Source: Galaxea fascicularis (taxonomy: Eukaryota; Cnidaria; Anthozoa; Scleractinia; Euphylliidae). Taken from it: a stretch of 64,000 nt of DNA. Below are positions 9,516 through 18,993 of the stretch, piece by piece. The notes beneath the pieces are model-generated. The model saw only the letters and a list, made by a program, of their open reading frames with translations, did no database searches and was not told the origin of the DNA. How positions within the stretch are numbered: the stretch's first letter is position 1; every line of letters starts with the position of its first letter. The stretch covers positions 5,143,495 through 5,207,494 of the forward strand of contig OX419346.1 of the NCBI GenBank assembly GCA_948470475.1, written 5' to 3'. Made by a program: the position numbers and the translations under genes.

Positions 9516-10537
9516 CCTTTAGGGACCGGTCATTATTTAGCGGAAGGGGGTGGGGGAGGCTACTATATCTGGGAGGAGGGTCATTACCTTTTTAGCCTCA
9601 TTTTTTTTTTTTTTTGAGGGGAGGGGGCATCTTAAAAAATGCCTTTTAGAGGAGGTCACAGTTTATTTAAATGGAGTAAGGGGGGAAGGTCTTCTTTGCC
9701 AAACTTTTTTCTTAGTTTAGCACAACCTCGTTCCCAGGGCCTTTTCCCTGGCTTGGGGGCGGTCGGGAAAAGACCCTGGCATCGGCTGGTCACGTGTCCA
9801 TCTTACACCCTGAAATCCTGGGTGTAATAAATTAGTGAGTTAGCATGATCAAAGCCAAAGTCACGATGGCGGAGAAACTGCGCTGTTTGACTTGGATCTG
9901 CTTTTAATCGTTGTAACTTTACACCGTTTTGTTTAAAGCCACTTCAAGTAAAATGTTTTGAATATTTACTGAAAGGCAAAGATACTGTTGCCGTTCTAAC
10001 GACTAGCTTTATGGAATTTTAAGTAGAGTTGAGCCGTTAGACCGTGCTGCGGCAAATTTTTAGAGGTCGTCGTAAGTCTAAGTGATTTCCGCTGTTATCT
10101 GCATGTCGCTTCGTTGAGTTTGACACCTCTGTAATTTGCCGTGTGTAAATGCATTGTTTAGGCTCATTTCTGTTGCAAGATATGTTTTTTAAGTTTCCAA
10201 GTATTTGGGGTTTTTTTTAGGGAAAAATATGACGCTTTAGTGAGTATATCTTGAACATTTTGCTTACTTGCATTCTATGTTGTGACGCCGGGCCCGACTG
10301 TAATTAGAACTGTTTACAAGTACAATACGGGGTAGTTTCTTGTCACGGATGTCATATTTGCCCTCGTGTAGCTTTACTTTGAAAAAGACACTTGTCTAGA
10401 GAAATTTTTATGTTTCTTGCATTTTTATGTTTCTTTTCCCGACCGCCCCTAAGCCAGGGAAAAGGCCCTGGGAACGACGTTGAGTTTAGCAGCCCCCCCC
10501 CCCCCCCCCCCACAAAATAATGACCAGACCCTTCAGG
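9516..10537. mobile_element. Outer MITE-like element, split by a hAT-like MITE
   Basis: The left end (CCTTTAGGGACCGGTCATTA..., 9516-9538) matches the reverse complement of the right end (AAAATAATGACCAGACCC..., 10514-10537). Inside both ends lie G-rich (left) and C-rich (right) tracts, including a run of 19 Cs at 10493-10511. The inner element at 9723-10482 accounts for 760 of the 1,022 bases, so the original element was about 250 bp. No target-site duplication could be fixed. No coding capacity. Confidence 0.6.
9723..10482. mobile_element. Non-autonomous hAT-like element (MITE), 760 bp
   Basis: The left end (9723-9773) and the reverse complement of the right end (10432-10482) match over about 51 bp, starting CAAC-TCGTTCCCAGGGCC with very few mismatches. 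Flanking direct repeats AGTTTAGCA lie at 9714-9722 and 10483-10491; this is 9 bp, or an 8-bp GTTTAGCA plus one chance base. An 8-bp duplication with central TA and TIRs starting CA fit the hAT superfamily. Each TIR itself contains a small hairpin, CCAGGG-CCTTTT-CCCTGG. The interior has no transposase and is AT-rich, so movement would have needed a transposase in trans. Confidence 0.75.
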
Positions 10538-12740
10538 TTACGTTATTTGTAATACAGGTGAACTTCACTTAGAGAGGTGCTAAATTTATGAGGGGTACCT
10601 AATTCAAAAACATAATTTGGAGTACGAGACGCTAGGTGCATGAAAACGAAACGATTTCGCGTACAGGCTCAGAGGCTGGAATCATCTCGTCCAACAAACA
10701 TCTTAATAAGAGAAACCATGGGGATTCCATCCGTGAACAGCCCAAACTGTACACATCGCCAACAGAGTACAAAAGACGTTGTTGCTAAGGCTTTTAATAA
10801 AAACGCGCATTTTATTCACAAAATTAATTAAATTGTCGCCGTAAAACGACGACCTAAGTCCTATTCTATACATGAAGTGGGTTGAAAACACGCAACAAGG
10901 TTGATTTTAGTTGTAATGAACTTAAATTTTGACCAAGATTTGTTGTTATAGACAATTTTAAGCCCAACCAACCTTTAAAAACTAATTGATTGAAAACGAA
11001 TGATAACGTAAATTAAAGAAAACTTACTGTTATGACCCATTCCCAAGTCCTAATCTTTTTTTTTAATTTTTTTTCTTTGTTTTAGATTTTTCTCGACCTA
11101 TATGCATTCTTTCTTCAACAGGCCATTTATAAATGTAATTAACTCTGGCTCACTTTTAGTGTACTTGACTTGGCAGAGCATAGTTAACTACTACAACCTA
11201 CGTAAAGTCGACCCGCAAATCAAATCTTAAGTTAGTTTGTTTCAATTTGTTGGATGGAAGTTGTCTGTGGGAAGAATGGTGTTGTTTGGGGAACACTAGA
11301 TATCCCGAGACCAGAGCATCTGACAACGCCAGACTTGAGATGCAGAATTAGCGACAGTTCCTTTGGTCTTTGGGCTTTGAGTCACTTCCTTTGACAAGGC
11401 CGAGAAATTGGGGGCATTTACAGTCACGTGACAAGCGGTCTGAGAATTTTGCACCGACATGGCAATTTCAAAACTCATCCTCACTCCCCGCCCTCCTCTT
11501 GCACCTCTCGCTTTTCTGCGAAAATAAGCTCAGCAAGGTCTAGTTGTCAACTACCTTACTCGCCACCCCCCCCCCCCCCTTCCACCAAATATTTTACCTT
11601 TTTAGGTATAATTGTGCAAATTAACACTTAGTGCAAACGTTGTGCAAAATTATTGGTTTCCATTGTGTGCGACATCAAATTGGCAAGATACATACCTGCA
11701 AAAACATTGTATTCAGTATTTAAACTAGCCTTCCGCTTTCTGTAGAACTCAAATTATTGATTTTGCTGGAAAGATGCGATGCAAATAAACTTTATACCTG
11801 TAAGGGTTTACCTAATTTGAAAGCTTTCCAGCAACATTAAGTCCAGACAGTTTTGATATTCTTTCGACATATTATCTATTTTTGGCAAACTATCGCAGTG
11901 TACGATATATTTCGATTTTAATTTAAGCCTCTTTAAAGTGCGACACGTTTAATAAATGTTTCCGCGCTCAACAATGACACTTTATGTATAAAAGTATCGC
12001 TCAACTCCCTCTTTCTCAAAATAGTTCAACAGTCTCACATCATCGCGTTTAATCACTGTTCGAGGCACGTGAACGAATCTTGGTGAATGTGATTGAATTG
12101 CAAACGACGTGCAGAAATGCGTGCGCACACCCTTGAAAGCGCAAGGAAGAAGAAAGCAAAATGGCGCTTCAAGAAGCTTGCTTTCCGTTTTAACCCTAAC
12201 TGATGCATTACTCACTGTCAGAAGTTACCGTGGAAGGAAACGAACTAGCAGGCAAGCGCGTGAGAAAGCCCAGTGCACGCGAACACATGGAGAAGAAATT
12301 TTGTTGACCGACTCGGCAACAACATGAAAGTTTAAATTTGCGACGAAACCTCACTGCACTGCTCCAGGTAATTTTGGTATATTTATTTAATCTGCAAATT
12401 AACAAAGGTTGATTTGTCTTAAAAGCCGATAGCAACGTAATCTGAACATGAGTTGAATGGCTTGCATTTGAATATATTAACACTTTAGAAATACATCCGC
12501 AGACTCAAAACTTGGAACCACCTTGTGTAACATCATAATCACCACCACAGGGGAGCATGTTAGCTTTCTCTTGGACTGAAATGGCAAAGAATTAAAAAAG
12601 TTCCTTGATTTGTTTTCCCTTTTCTATTCCAGCATAGTCTTCGGTGATTTTTTTGAACTTTATGGCAGCATGCGTGGAAGTACCGCAACGCAGTGAGCAC
12701 CGCATTATCAGTAGCTAATCGAGCGCATTTTCACTTGCAG
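10538..12740. other. Gene-poor intergenic DNA
   Basis: No supported gene in 2.2 kb. A run of 14 Cs lies at 11566-11579 and T-rich runs at about 11047-11072. The short open frames on both strands (for example 11296-11484 and 12208-12483) overlap each other and contain no recognisable motif. Confidence 0.5.
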
Positions 12741-12808
12741 CCGCAAAATGTGGACGCATTCGACCGGGCCTTGCGAGAAAATGTTTTATGTTGTACGTTT
12801 GGCTGAAG
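12741..12808 (+). CDS. Possible short internal or first coding exon
   Basis: A 68-base block sits between a good acceptor (TTTTCACTTGCAG) and a good donor (GAAG|GTAAGC). One frame is open across it: RKMWTHSTGPCEKMFYVV followed by RLAEG, with an ATG at 12748. The ending resembles the N-terminus of some invertebrate DNA-binding or transposon-related proteins that start MFxVV, but this is a weak resemblance. No partner exon was found downstream before 13,916. Confidence 0.25.
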
Positions 12809-13915
12809 GTAAGCCCTTTGTTTGTTTCTAAGTAGCTTTCACATGGTAACATTTTTCTAAACTTCTGTCTGGGGTGGAATGGTGAAGGATGGATACTTTG
12901 CGACATTTCATACAGGTATTCTGGGATGGAGTAGCAGGGTTCCCATCATCTTTGTCACTTGATGTTGAGAATTTTTATTGTAAACTGAACTGGACGAAAA
13001 TTGAAAACGTTACTTGAATTTTTATTAAGCATTTTCACAAGAGTTTGTCAGGCTTTAACAGTCTGTCAAATAGACAGACAATCTTTTCGAATGTGGTTTG
13101 TTTTATTTGTTTTTGTTTTTTTTTTTTTTGTTCAGGGGAGTCTCAATTCGGTTAAAAGCTATCATTTTAGTAAACATTTAGCAGTGAAATGAGAATCATG
13201 TTGGGCAGTCGGCAACAGTCTTTGTCACGTCTAGCCTTTGATCCCTTCAGATATCCCTTTTGACATCTACATTTTCCTGATTTCTTCTTTTTTTTTTTTT
13301 TACTGTCATGATGGAAGGAACCAGAAGTCATGAGGGCAATCAACAAGGTGCTTTGTCCAGATGCTATGCTGAAATATGTTATCATTAAATATAGGTTGAC
13401 ATGTGTCACAGAGGACGCTTTCTTTAATGTATTTATACATTTTTACTCCGGAACTCACAATTACTTGCAATTCAAAGTTGTCAAGTATTATCCGTGTTCG
13501 TCTCACATTACGCAAAAGATAGTTGTTTGTGTTCAAGGGACTTTACTCCGACAAACATGAAACTGAAACTAGAATAATCTATCCACTTACAGAAATGAGT
13601 GGTTTCGGAGCCTGTGTCTCGTTTCAATTTCAAATTGAAACTACTTTAGCGTTCAACTTATCCATTTCATCCACTGCGTTTTACTGCTACTATCATGAAA
13701 ATAAATTCTTAGAAATCCGTGTTTAAGCGTGATGCCTTAGAACTGGCCTTTGCCACGAGGCAAAGCTTAATAAACGACTTATGCAAGCGTCTCATGTAGC
13801 CCCGATGCCCCATCAAACTCTGTTTATTAATATTTGTACCACCGTCAAAAACCCCTCAACACCTATAACCTTAATTTTTGCCACTCAAAAACCTATGTTC
13901 GGAAATCGGCGTTAT
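12809..13915. other. Intergenic, with small palindromes
   Basis: No supported gene. T/A homopolymer tracts lie at about 13118-13130 and 13287-13300. There is a perfect odd palindrome at 13621-13641 (arms GTTTCAATTT and AAATTGAAAC around one C) and an ISRE-like GAAACTGAAACT at 13559-13570. A perfect short hairpin, CTTTGCC-ACGA-GGCAAAG, lies at 13748-13765. Confidence 0.45.
13823..13828 (-). promoter_or_regulatory. Poly(A) signal AATAAA for the - strand TMEM121-like gene
   Basis: TTTATT on the + strand is AATAAA on the - strand. It lies about 90 bases downstream of the stop codon of the gene at 13,916-14,713, a normal distance for a short 3' UTR. Confidence 0.5.
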
Positions 13916-14713
13916 TTAACGTGAACGAACAATGTGGTAGATTTCGAACACGGAAAGAATGATGGCAATGAAATTCTTAGCAATGAAGATCGACTCGTCT
14001 TTCCCATATTTAGCAAAGACCCACACGCGAATGATCATGAACGCCAAGTTGACGAAAACCATTTCTACAATGTTGCGAGCCAAAGCCACTTTAAAGCGTG
14101 TTGCGTGTTCCCCCCAGCGGATAAATCGAGTTTCAAACATCTGCCAAGGAGATAGGAAGAAGCTAAAGCAGGCCACAACCACCATGGCTTTTCCAAACGC
14201 TTCGGAAATCCCATATTTGTGTTCTTTGTCCTCCAAAACGATGTCCAACATTTCGACAGTATCGAAGAGGTCAATGGCCATCTGTACAGATAACTTAGAG
14301 ACTAGCTCTCTGCGCCTTTCCGATCGGTGCGAATCTTTGGCCGTGTTCAGCAGCAAAAGAAGAAGAAGTGGTGTAATGCAAAGCACCACTTTTAAGACAT
14401 CTGGACCAAGAAACCTCTCTTTGTCAAGGTCGTTCACGACAAATCCAAATATCAAGATTATATTTGGCAGTAAGGCACAGCAAATGTACACCGCCCAGAC
14501 ATAAAAGAACGGAAGAAGATCGGCGTGGCCGAGTACCATCAAACAAATCCAGAGTAAAATTGTTGGGCTGTAAGAAGCGGTCATAACATACCAGAGGGAA
14601 TTATCTTTGTACTGCGCTGGATAAGCGGCGAGGAAGCCACCCTGAGTGGCTATCAGAGCGAAAAACAAGATACGTCCTCCCCATTTGCAACATTTTGCGG
14701 CGGAATTAGCCAT
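13916..14713 (-). CDS. TMEM121-like multi-pass membrane protein (copy 2)
   Basis: Intronless frame of 265 residues. I chose the ATG at 14713 (MANSAAKCCKWGGRILFF) over the upstream in-frame ATG at 14824. The downstream start aligns with the start of copy 3 (MALSTKAKLRLKWAGRAVFF) and has a strong Kozak context (GCCATGG); the 37 residues upstream are cysteine- and charge-rich and have no match in the family. Blocks in order: a first membrane span after the basic start, VWAVYICCALLPN, FLGPDVLK plus a leucine-rich span, VQMAIDLFDTVEMLDIVL, YGISEAF, FLSPWQM, FAKYGKDESIFIAKNFIA, ending IVRSR. It lacks the insert of about 20 residues that follows the second span in copy 3. Probably an integral membrane protein of unknown function; the TMEM121/CECR6 resemblance is inferred from motif order. 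Head to head with copy 3. Confidence 0.9.
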   Translation of the reverse strand: MANSAAKCCKWGGRILFFALIATQGGFLAAYPAQYKDNSLWYVMTASYSPTILLWICLMVLGHADLLPFFYVWAVYICCALLPNIILIFGFVVNDLDKERFLGPDVLKVVLCITPLLLLLLLNTAKDSHRSERRRELVSKLSVQMAIDLFDTVEMLDIVLEDKEHKYGISEAFGKAMVVVACFSFFLSPWQMFETRFIRWGEHATRFKVALARNIVEMVFVNLAFMIIRVWVFAKYGKDESIFIAKNFIAIILSVFEIYHIVRSR

Positions 14714-16254
14714 GGCGTTCGGCCAAGGTGGACAGTAGCAAATTACTTCGGTGGTCCGGAGAAAACATTCGTTACTCTCATGCTGGTCACGACGGGGGAC
14801 TCGGTGATAGTAAATACCATACACCAGTGTACGGCCATCCTTATCTGATTCTGGCGATTTTTATCAGTGACAGTTGGCTGTAATGTAGAGACCAGGCCTG
14901 GAGAAACGATTATCAGAAAATCAGTTTATCCTTTATGAAGAGTGAACACACTAGAACACATCCCCACCGGAAATTCTGAGGAATAATTCTCCCCCTCTCC
15001 CCGTATCGATGTTACTTAACGAATCGTGGGATGACATCTCAGGTTGTATTTAGTTTCAAGACATCACGTCAAGCTTCAAGTTTCACTTGCCATGCCATTA
15101 CCAAGTGAGGGCATTATATATAGCCACCGATTCTAGGAAATGAGCCTCTTGCGTGACATTTAATTTGGATTGCTATTTTGGTCTCAAACCTTGTCTAGCC
15201 GGCGGTCTTTAAAAAAACGTTAGAAGATGTGGAATTATTCTATTTTATGGACGTGTCGTCAGTTTCACTTTATTGTTTGGTCATGCGTACTCGTCGTTTG
15301 AATTAGCTATCTATTTCGATTTTTTTAATCGAAGCAAAATTTGACAATATTCCACTTGTACATTTTTCGGGATATTGAAAATAACCTATTTTCTGATCGC
15401 AGGTTAGCATAATTAAGTACAACTTTTGTAGCTGCATGCGGCGGATGGATGATAAAATATGACGGCTCAGTGTGAGCAATAAAACATGAGGCTATTGGGA
15501 ATATCTGAGATAAATGTGATATATCGCAAAGGCAACATAGTCAAGTACCGTACTAGAACGAAAACCGTATCAGTTTGGAAAACCAGCAGTGCTGTTTGAG
15601 ATCATAGTTTTTATCAAGATAAACGTATACAACCCGAGCAGACAAAGACCAGCGGCACCGAACGATCCAAATCAAACAAAAGCTGTAAAAAAAGACATTT
15701 TAATTTAAGTACCTCGTGGTCTTTGAAGCCTGTTTAAAGTGTCGATGTTACATTAGCTAGACGAATTTAATTTGTTCGGATTCATTACCTGAAATTTTAA
15801 TTGATTGAAAATTTTAGGGCCCGAACAACACCTTCCTTTGAGAAATTTCTAACTTAAGTGAACCGTCCGCGAACTTTCTAGGAAATTATTTGTTTTTCGA
15901 AAATGCTGGCTGACGTTTCAGACTGCCAACCAGGCATTTGTCGTTGGGTGCCCCTGAGACCCCACGATCGGATCTGCAATCAAACACGTATCATTCTCAA
16001 TCAACCTTACATCGAAATTTTCCAGAAATATTGACACCTGCGGACATCCTTTTTTTTCTCAGACACCTGCGAGTGATTTCTCGGAAAGGGGAAATTGTTT
16101 TCTGTGGGTGATTCCCCGAATTTCTTAACCATGATGTAATTTTTTCCACATGTATTGCTGACGTGTCACTGCCCGATTCGCGATTCGCCGAGAGAAAATT
16201 TACATCTGTCGTAGACTGTTTACAAATGCAACAAACTTCAGACGGATTTCAGGC
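14714..16254. promoter_or_regulatory. Intergenic region between divergent copies 2 and 3
   Basis: 1.54 kb separates the two start codons and should hold both promoters and 5' UTRs. A TATATATAG word lies at about 15116-15124, and a small hairpin TCGATT-TTTTT-AATCGA at about 15316-15332. No coding exon was recognised. The bases TTTCAG just before the copy 3 ATG could be a splice acceptor for a 5' UTR exon, but this is weak. Confidence 0.4.
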
Positions 16255-17133
16255 ATGGCGCTGTCAACTAAAGCTAAACTCAGGCTAAAATGGGCAGGAC
16301 GTGCAGTCTTTTTCGTTCTTCTACTCACTCAGTGCAGTTTTCTAACTGCCTTCATTGCGAGCTATCAAAAACCTGCCTGGAGTGCCGTGGTTATTGCGTA
16401 TCTCTTGGTGGTCGTCATGTGGATTTGGGTTGTAGTTGTACCCCGAGTTCTACCAGGGCTTCCATGTGAAAGCTATGACAAACCGGGTCTTCCACAATTC
16501 TTTGCGGTCTGGTTTGTGTACATTTACGTCGCTTTGTTTCCAAACATCGTTATGATTTTCGGATTCACCGTAGATAACCTTGACAAGAATAAATTCCTCG
16601 GTCCAAACGTCTTAAAAATAGTCCTCTGCATCACACCACTGCTCCTGCTGTTGTTGCTAATCACTGCAGACTGCGGAGATGATACCGACAATGATGCTAA
16701 GAAGCTGCGGAGGGAGCTAGTCTGTAAGCTGTGTGTTCAGATGGCTATAGATCTCTTGGATACAATCGAGATGCTAGACATTGTTTTGGACGAGAAAGAG
16801 AATAACTACGGAATTTCTAAAGGATTTGAAATTGCAACCGTTGTCGTGGCCTGCGTGAGTTTCTTGCTGTCGCCCTGGCAAATGGTCGAGGTAAAATTTG
16901 AGGATGGGCAGCCTCAAAAACAACGCCATAAAACAACACTGATTCGAATTATTGTCGGAATGGTTGGCGTCAACTTTACGTTCCTGATTATTCGCCTAAT
17001 TGTGTTTTTTAAATATGGGAAGGAAGAATCCATATTTATCGCCAAGAATGGCATCGCACTGCTTCTTTCGTCTTTGGAAATCTACTATTTTGTTGATGCA
17101 CGGAGAGAACGGGATGGCATGGACTGGACTTGA
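16255..17133 (+). CDS. TMEM121-like multi-pass membrane protein (copy 3)
   Basis: Complete intronless frame of 292 residues. The ATG at 16255 has G at -3 and G at +4, and it is the first in-frame ATG that fits the family start. Likely membrane spans lie near residues 15-37, 41-62, 82-104, 119-137, 192-209, 228-250 and 258-278. A charged helix between the fourth and fifth (VQMAIDLLDTIEMLDIVL, about 160-177) is the most conserved block among the three copies. Other shared blocks are FLGPNVLK, YGISKGF, LLSPWQM and YGKEESIFIAKNGIA. An acidic loop (CGDDTDNDAKK, 139-149) varies most between copies. The order FxVWFVYI, leucine-rich span, A-DLLD helix and SIFxAKN matches what I know of TMEM121/CECR6 proteins. 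Function and topology are unknown. Nearest downstream AATAAA noticed: 18007-18012. Confidence 0.9.
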   Translation: MALSTKAKLRLKWAGRAVFFVLLLTQCSFLTAFIASYQKPAWSAVVIAYLLVVVMWIWVVVVPRVLPGLPCESYDKPGLPQFFAVWFVYIYVALFPNIVMIFGFTVDNLDKNKFLGPNVLKIVLCITPLLLLLLLITADCGDDTDNDAKKLRRELVCKLCVQMAIDLLDTIEMLDIVLDEKENNYGISKGFEIATVVVACVSFLLSPWQMVEVKFEDGQPQKQRHKTTLIRIIVGMVGVNFTFLIIRLIVFFKYGKEESIFIAKNGIALLLSSLEIYYFVDARRERDGMDWT

Positions 17134-17740
17134 GTTAACTTTTGGAAGGCCGCACGACAGGTGATATATAAACTCAAACACTCCAGATACGTTATTGATT
17201 CGTTTTGCCATGATACATATCGTAGCCTTGCATCCATGTGTAAAGTTTGAATTGGGGTATATAGTTTTGTACAGTCCAACGAATTTTAAAGACTCTTGTA
17301 ACGACAGGCGGGAAGACACAGAGTCCGCAAAACACAACTTATTTATTCCAGTTGAACAGCAACAACAAAACTTCCAGATGGCTTCCTACAAGCTGGGTCA
17401 CGTGACACGGAAGGCGGCAACTAGGCTTGTACTTCATGTAACCATACTCGTTACAACTCTCTCGTATTTAAACAAATATCGTCGTCCAGTTTCTGGGAAC
17501 ATGTTTTCATCAGCGGTAATCTGCATAGAAGACCATGAAAACCGAACAAAGAAACATTTACAACCAAACGGCAAGCTTCTCTTTAAATTTTAGCTAATGA
17601 AATTAAAGAGAAGTTTTTTAAGGTTGAAGATTGCTAATTCCAGTCTATTTTGACGAGTTGCTTGTACAGTGGAAATTGTGTCTCTTGTTGTTCATGAGTG
17701 CATATTCTCCTAATACCAAGTCCAATTCCGCACAAGACTC
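17134..17740. other. 3' flank of copy 3
   Basis: No supported gene. A 132-codon open frame at 17195-17593 overlaps an antisense frame and has no recognisable domain; it probably contains the 3' UTR of copy 3. Confidence 0.45.
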
Positions 17741-17743
17741 TTA

Positions 17744-17982
17744 GGGCCGGTTATTTAAACGAAGTTTAAACGAAGTTTATCAGAATCACGGTCTAACTTG
17801 ATTTCAATCTGGCCAACCCGAGCAGGTAGGCATTCCTCACCATAATGAAAGTCAAGCAAACATATGTCATAGACTACAAAACATTTATTTCCTTTAAATA
17901 CCCCACTTATAATTCGAATGTAGTGGTCCAGTACTTGCCTTAAACCATGTTCTAAGTCAGACTTTGTTTAAATAATCAGCCC
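17744..17982. mobile_element. Harbinger-like MITE, 239 bp
   Basis: The left end GGGCCGGTTATTTAAACGAA and the reverse complement of the right end GGGCTGATTATTTAAACAAA match over about 25 bp. A TTA lies on each side (17741-17743 and 17983-17985). A 3-bp TTA target duplication and a GG-starting TIR are typical of PIF/Harbinger elements. A small direct repeat (CGAAGTTTAAA) is present just inside the left end. No coding sequence. Confidence 0.7.
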
Positions 17983-18240
17983 TTACGGTCTACAAATGTT
18001 CTTTTAAATAAAGTATAAATGACTATGGAAGTAAATCCTATCAGTGACCATCATCAGTGAGATTGATGTTTGAGACACATTCTGTATTAAGAAGCAAATT
18101 CTGAGTAAATATGCAGATAAACTGTTTATACCGTTTTTCAAACTGATTTAAGATAATTGTTAAGCCTAATATTGATGGTGAGGGCTAGTCTGTAGCCTGA
18201 TCCCTTCAGATCATCACATTGTTACTTTGGGTAAAGAGGC
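17983..18240. other. Unassigned intergenic DNA
   Basis: AT-rich sequence with an AATAAA at 18007-18012. No gene or repeat recognised. Confidence 0.4.
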
Positions 18241-18290
18241 TGTTTATTTATTTATTTATTTATTTATTTAAAATAAAATAAAAGACAGCT
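18241..18290. repeat. (TTTA)n microsatellite with A-rich tail
   Basis: About seven TTTA tetramers, followed by AAATAAAATAAAA. Marks the start of the repeat-rich part of the window. Confidence 0.9.
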
Positions 18291-18993
18291 TTATTTGTGT
18301 TAACTCAATTACCTTCATCCTGTATCAAAGTCACTGCTTATCTGCTGGAGGGGGCCCTTTGGTTGAAAACCATCAATGAAATAGGTCATTACGAAAATAG
18401 TCATAGCATCAAAACCATTTATGGTAAACTGCTGAAATCTGGCATGAAGCAAGTGTTTGACTCAGTGTACCAAACAATGAGTGAACTTGACAACATTTGT
18501 TTATTCTTAGTTAATTATTAACAATAACGAAGACTCAATCATTTTTCAAGCTATCTTTTGTCCCCCTCAAATGAAAAGCACAAAATACAACTAACTGAGC
18601 TGGTTTTAAGCCTCATGGATCTAATTAAGAAACACTACAAACCTATTGAGCAAAATCAGGTTTCGACTATTTGTGTTACCATGGTAGCCAAAGCATTTAA
18701 AATAAAACTCAACTCCTCAAAACTCCAGTTATTCTTAGTGAAATGGAATTTGGCAAAATAGGTTCATAGTATGTCATGCCAAAAATATTGTGCCAAATTT
18801 GGTGATGTTTGCACAAATACAACTTTAAAATTTAAAGGGGCCGCCAAAAACGCACAAAAAATGCATATTTTCAGAAAATGCAATTTAAAGTAAGCATAGC
18901 CTGGAAACATGACTTCAAGTTAGGTTTCCACACAAAACACAATATGTTGGCAAAAATATGTTCAAATGGACATGTCCAAAGTCTTTTCTTCGT
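18291..18993. other. Unassigned DNA, perhaps transposon flank
   Basis: Two + strand open frames (18297-18521 and 18558-18761) begin at non-ATG codons and show no domain I recognise. This lies on the 3' side of the Mutator-like pseudogene and may be part of the same element, but no terminal repeat was identified. Confidence 0.35.

Noticed and set aside
13748..13765. Histone-type 3' hairpin or RNA gene
   Set aside because: CTTTGCC-ACGA-GGCAAAG does not match the histone stem-loop consensus and no histone gene is nearby.
13959..14504. 181-codon + strand frame
   Set aside because: Shadow of the conserved - strand TMEM121-like gene.
14714..14824. N-terminal extension of copy 2 to the upstream ATG
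   Set aside because: The 37 extra residues have no counterpart in copy 3, and the downstream ATG has the better Kozak context and alignment.
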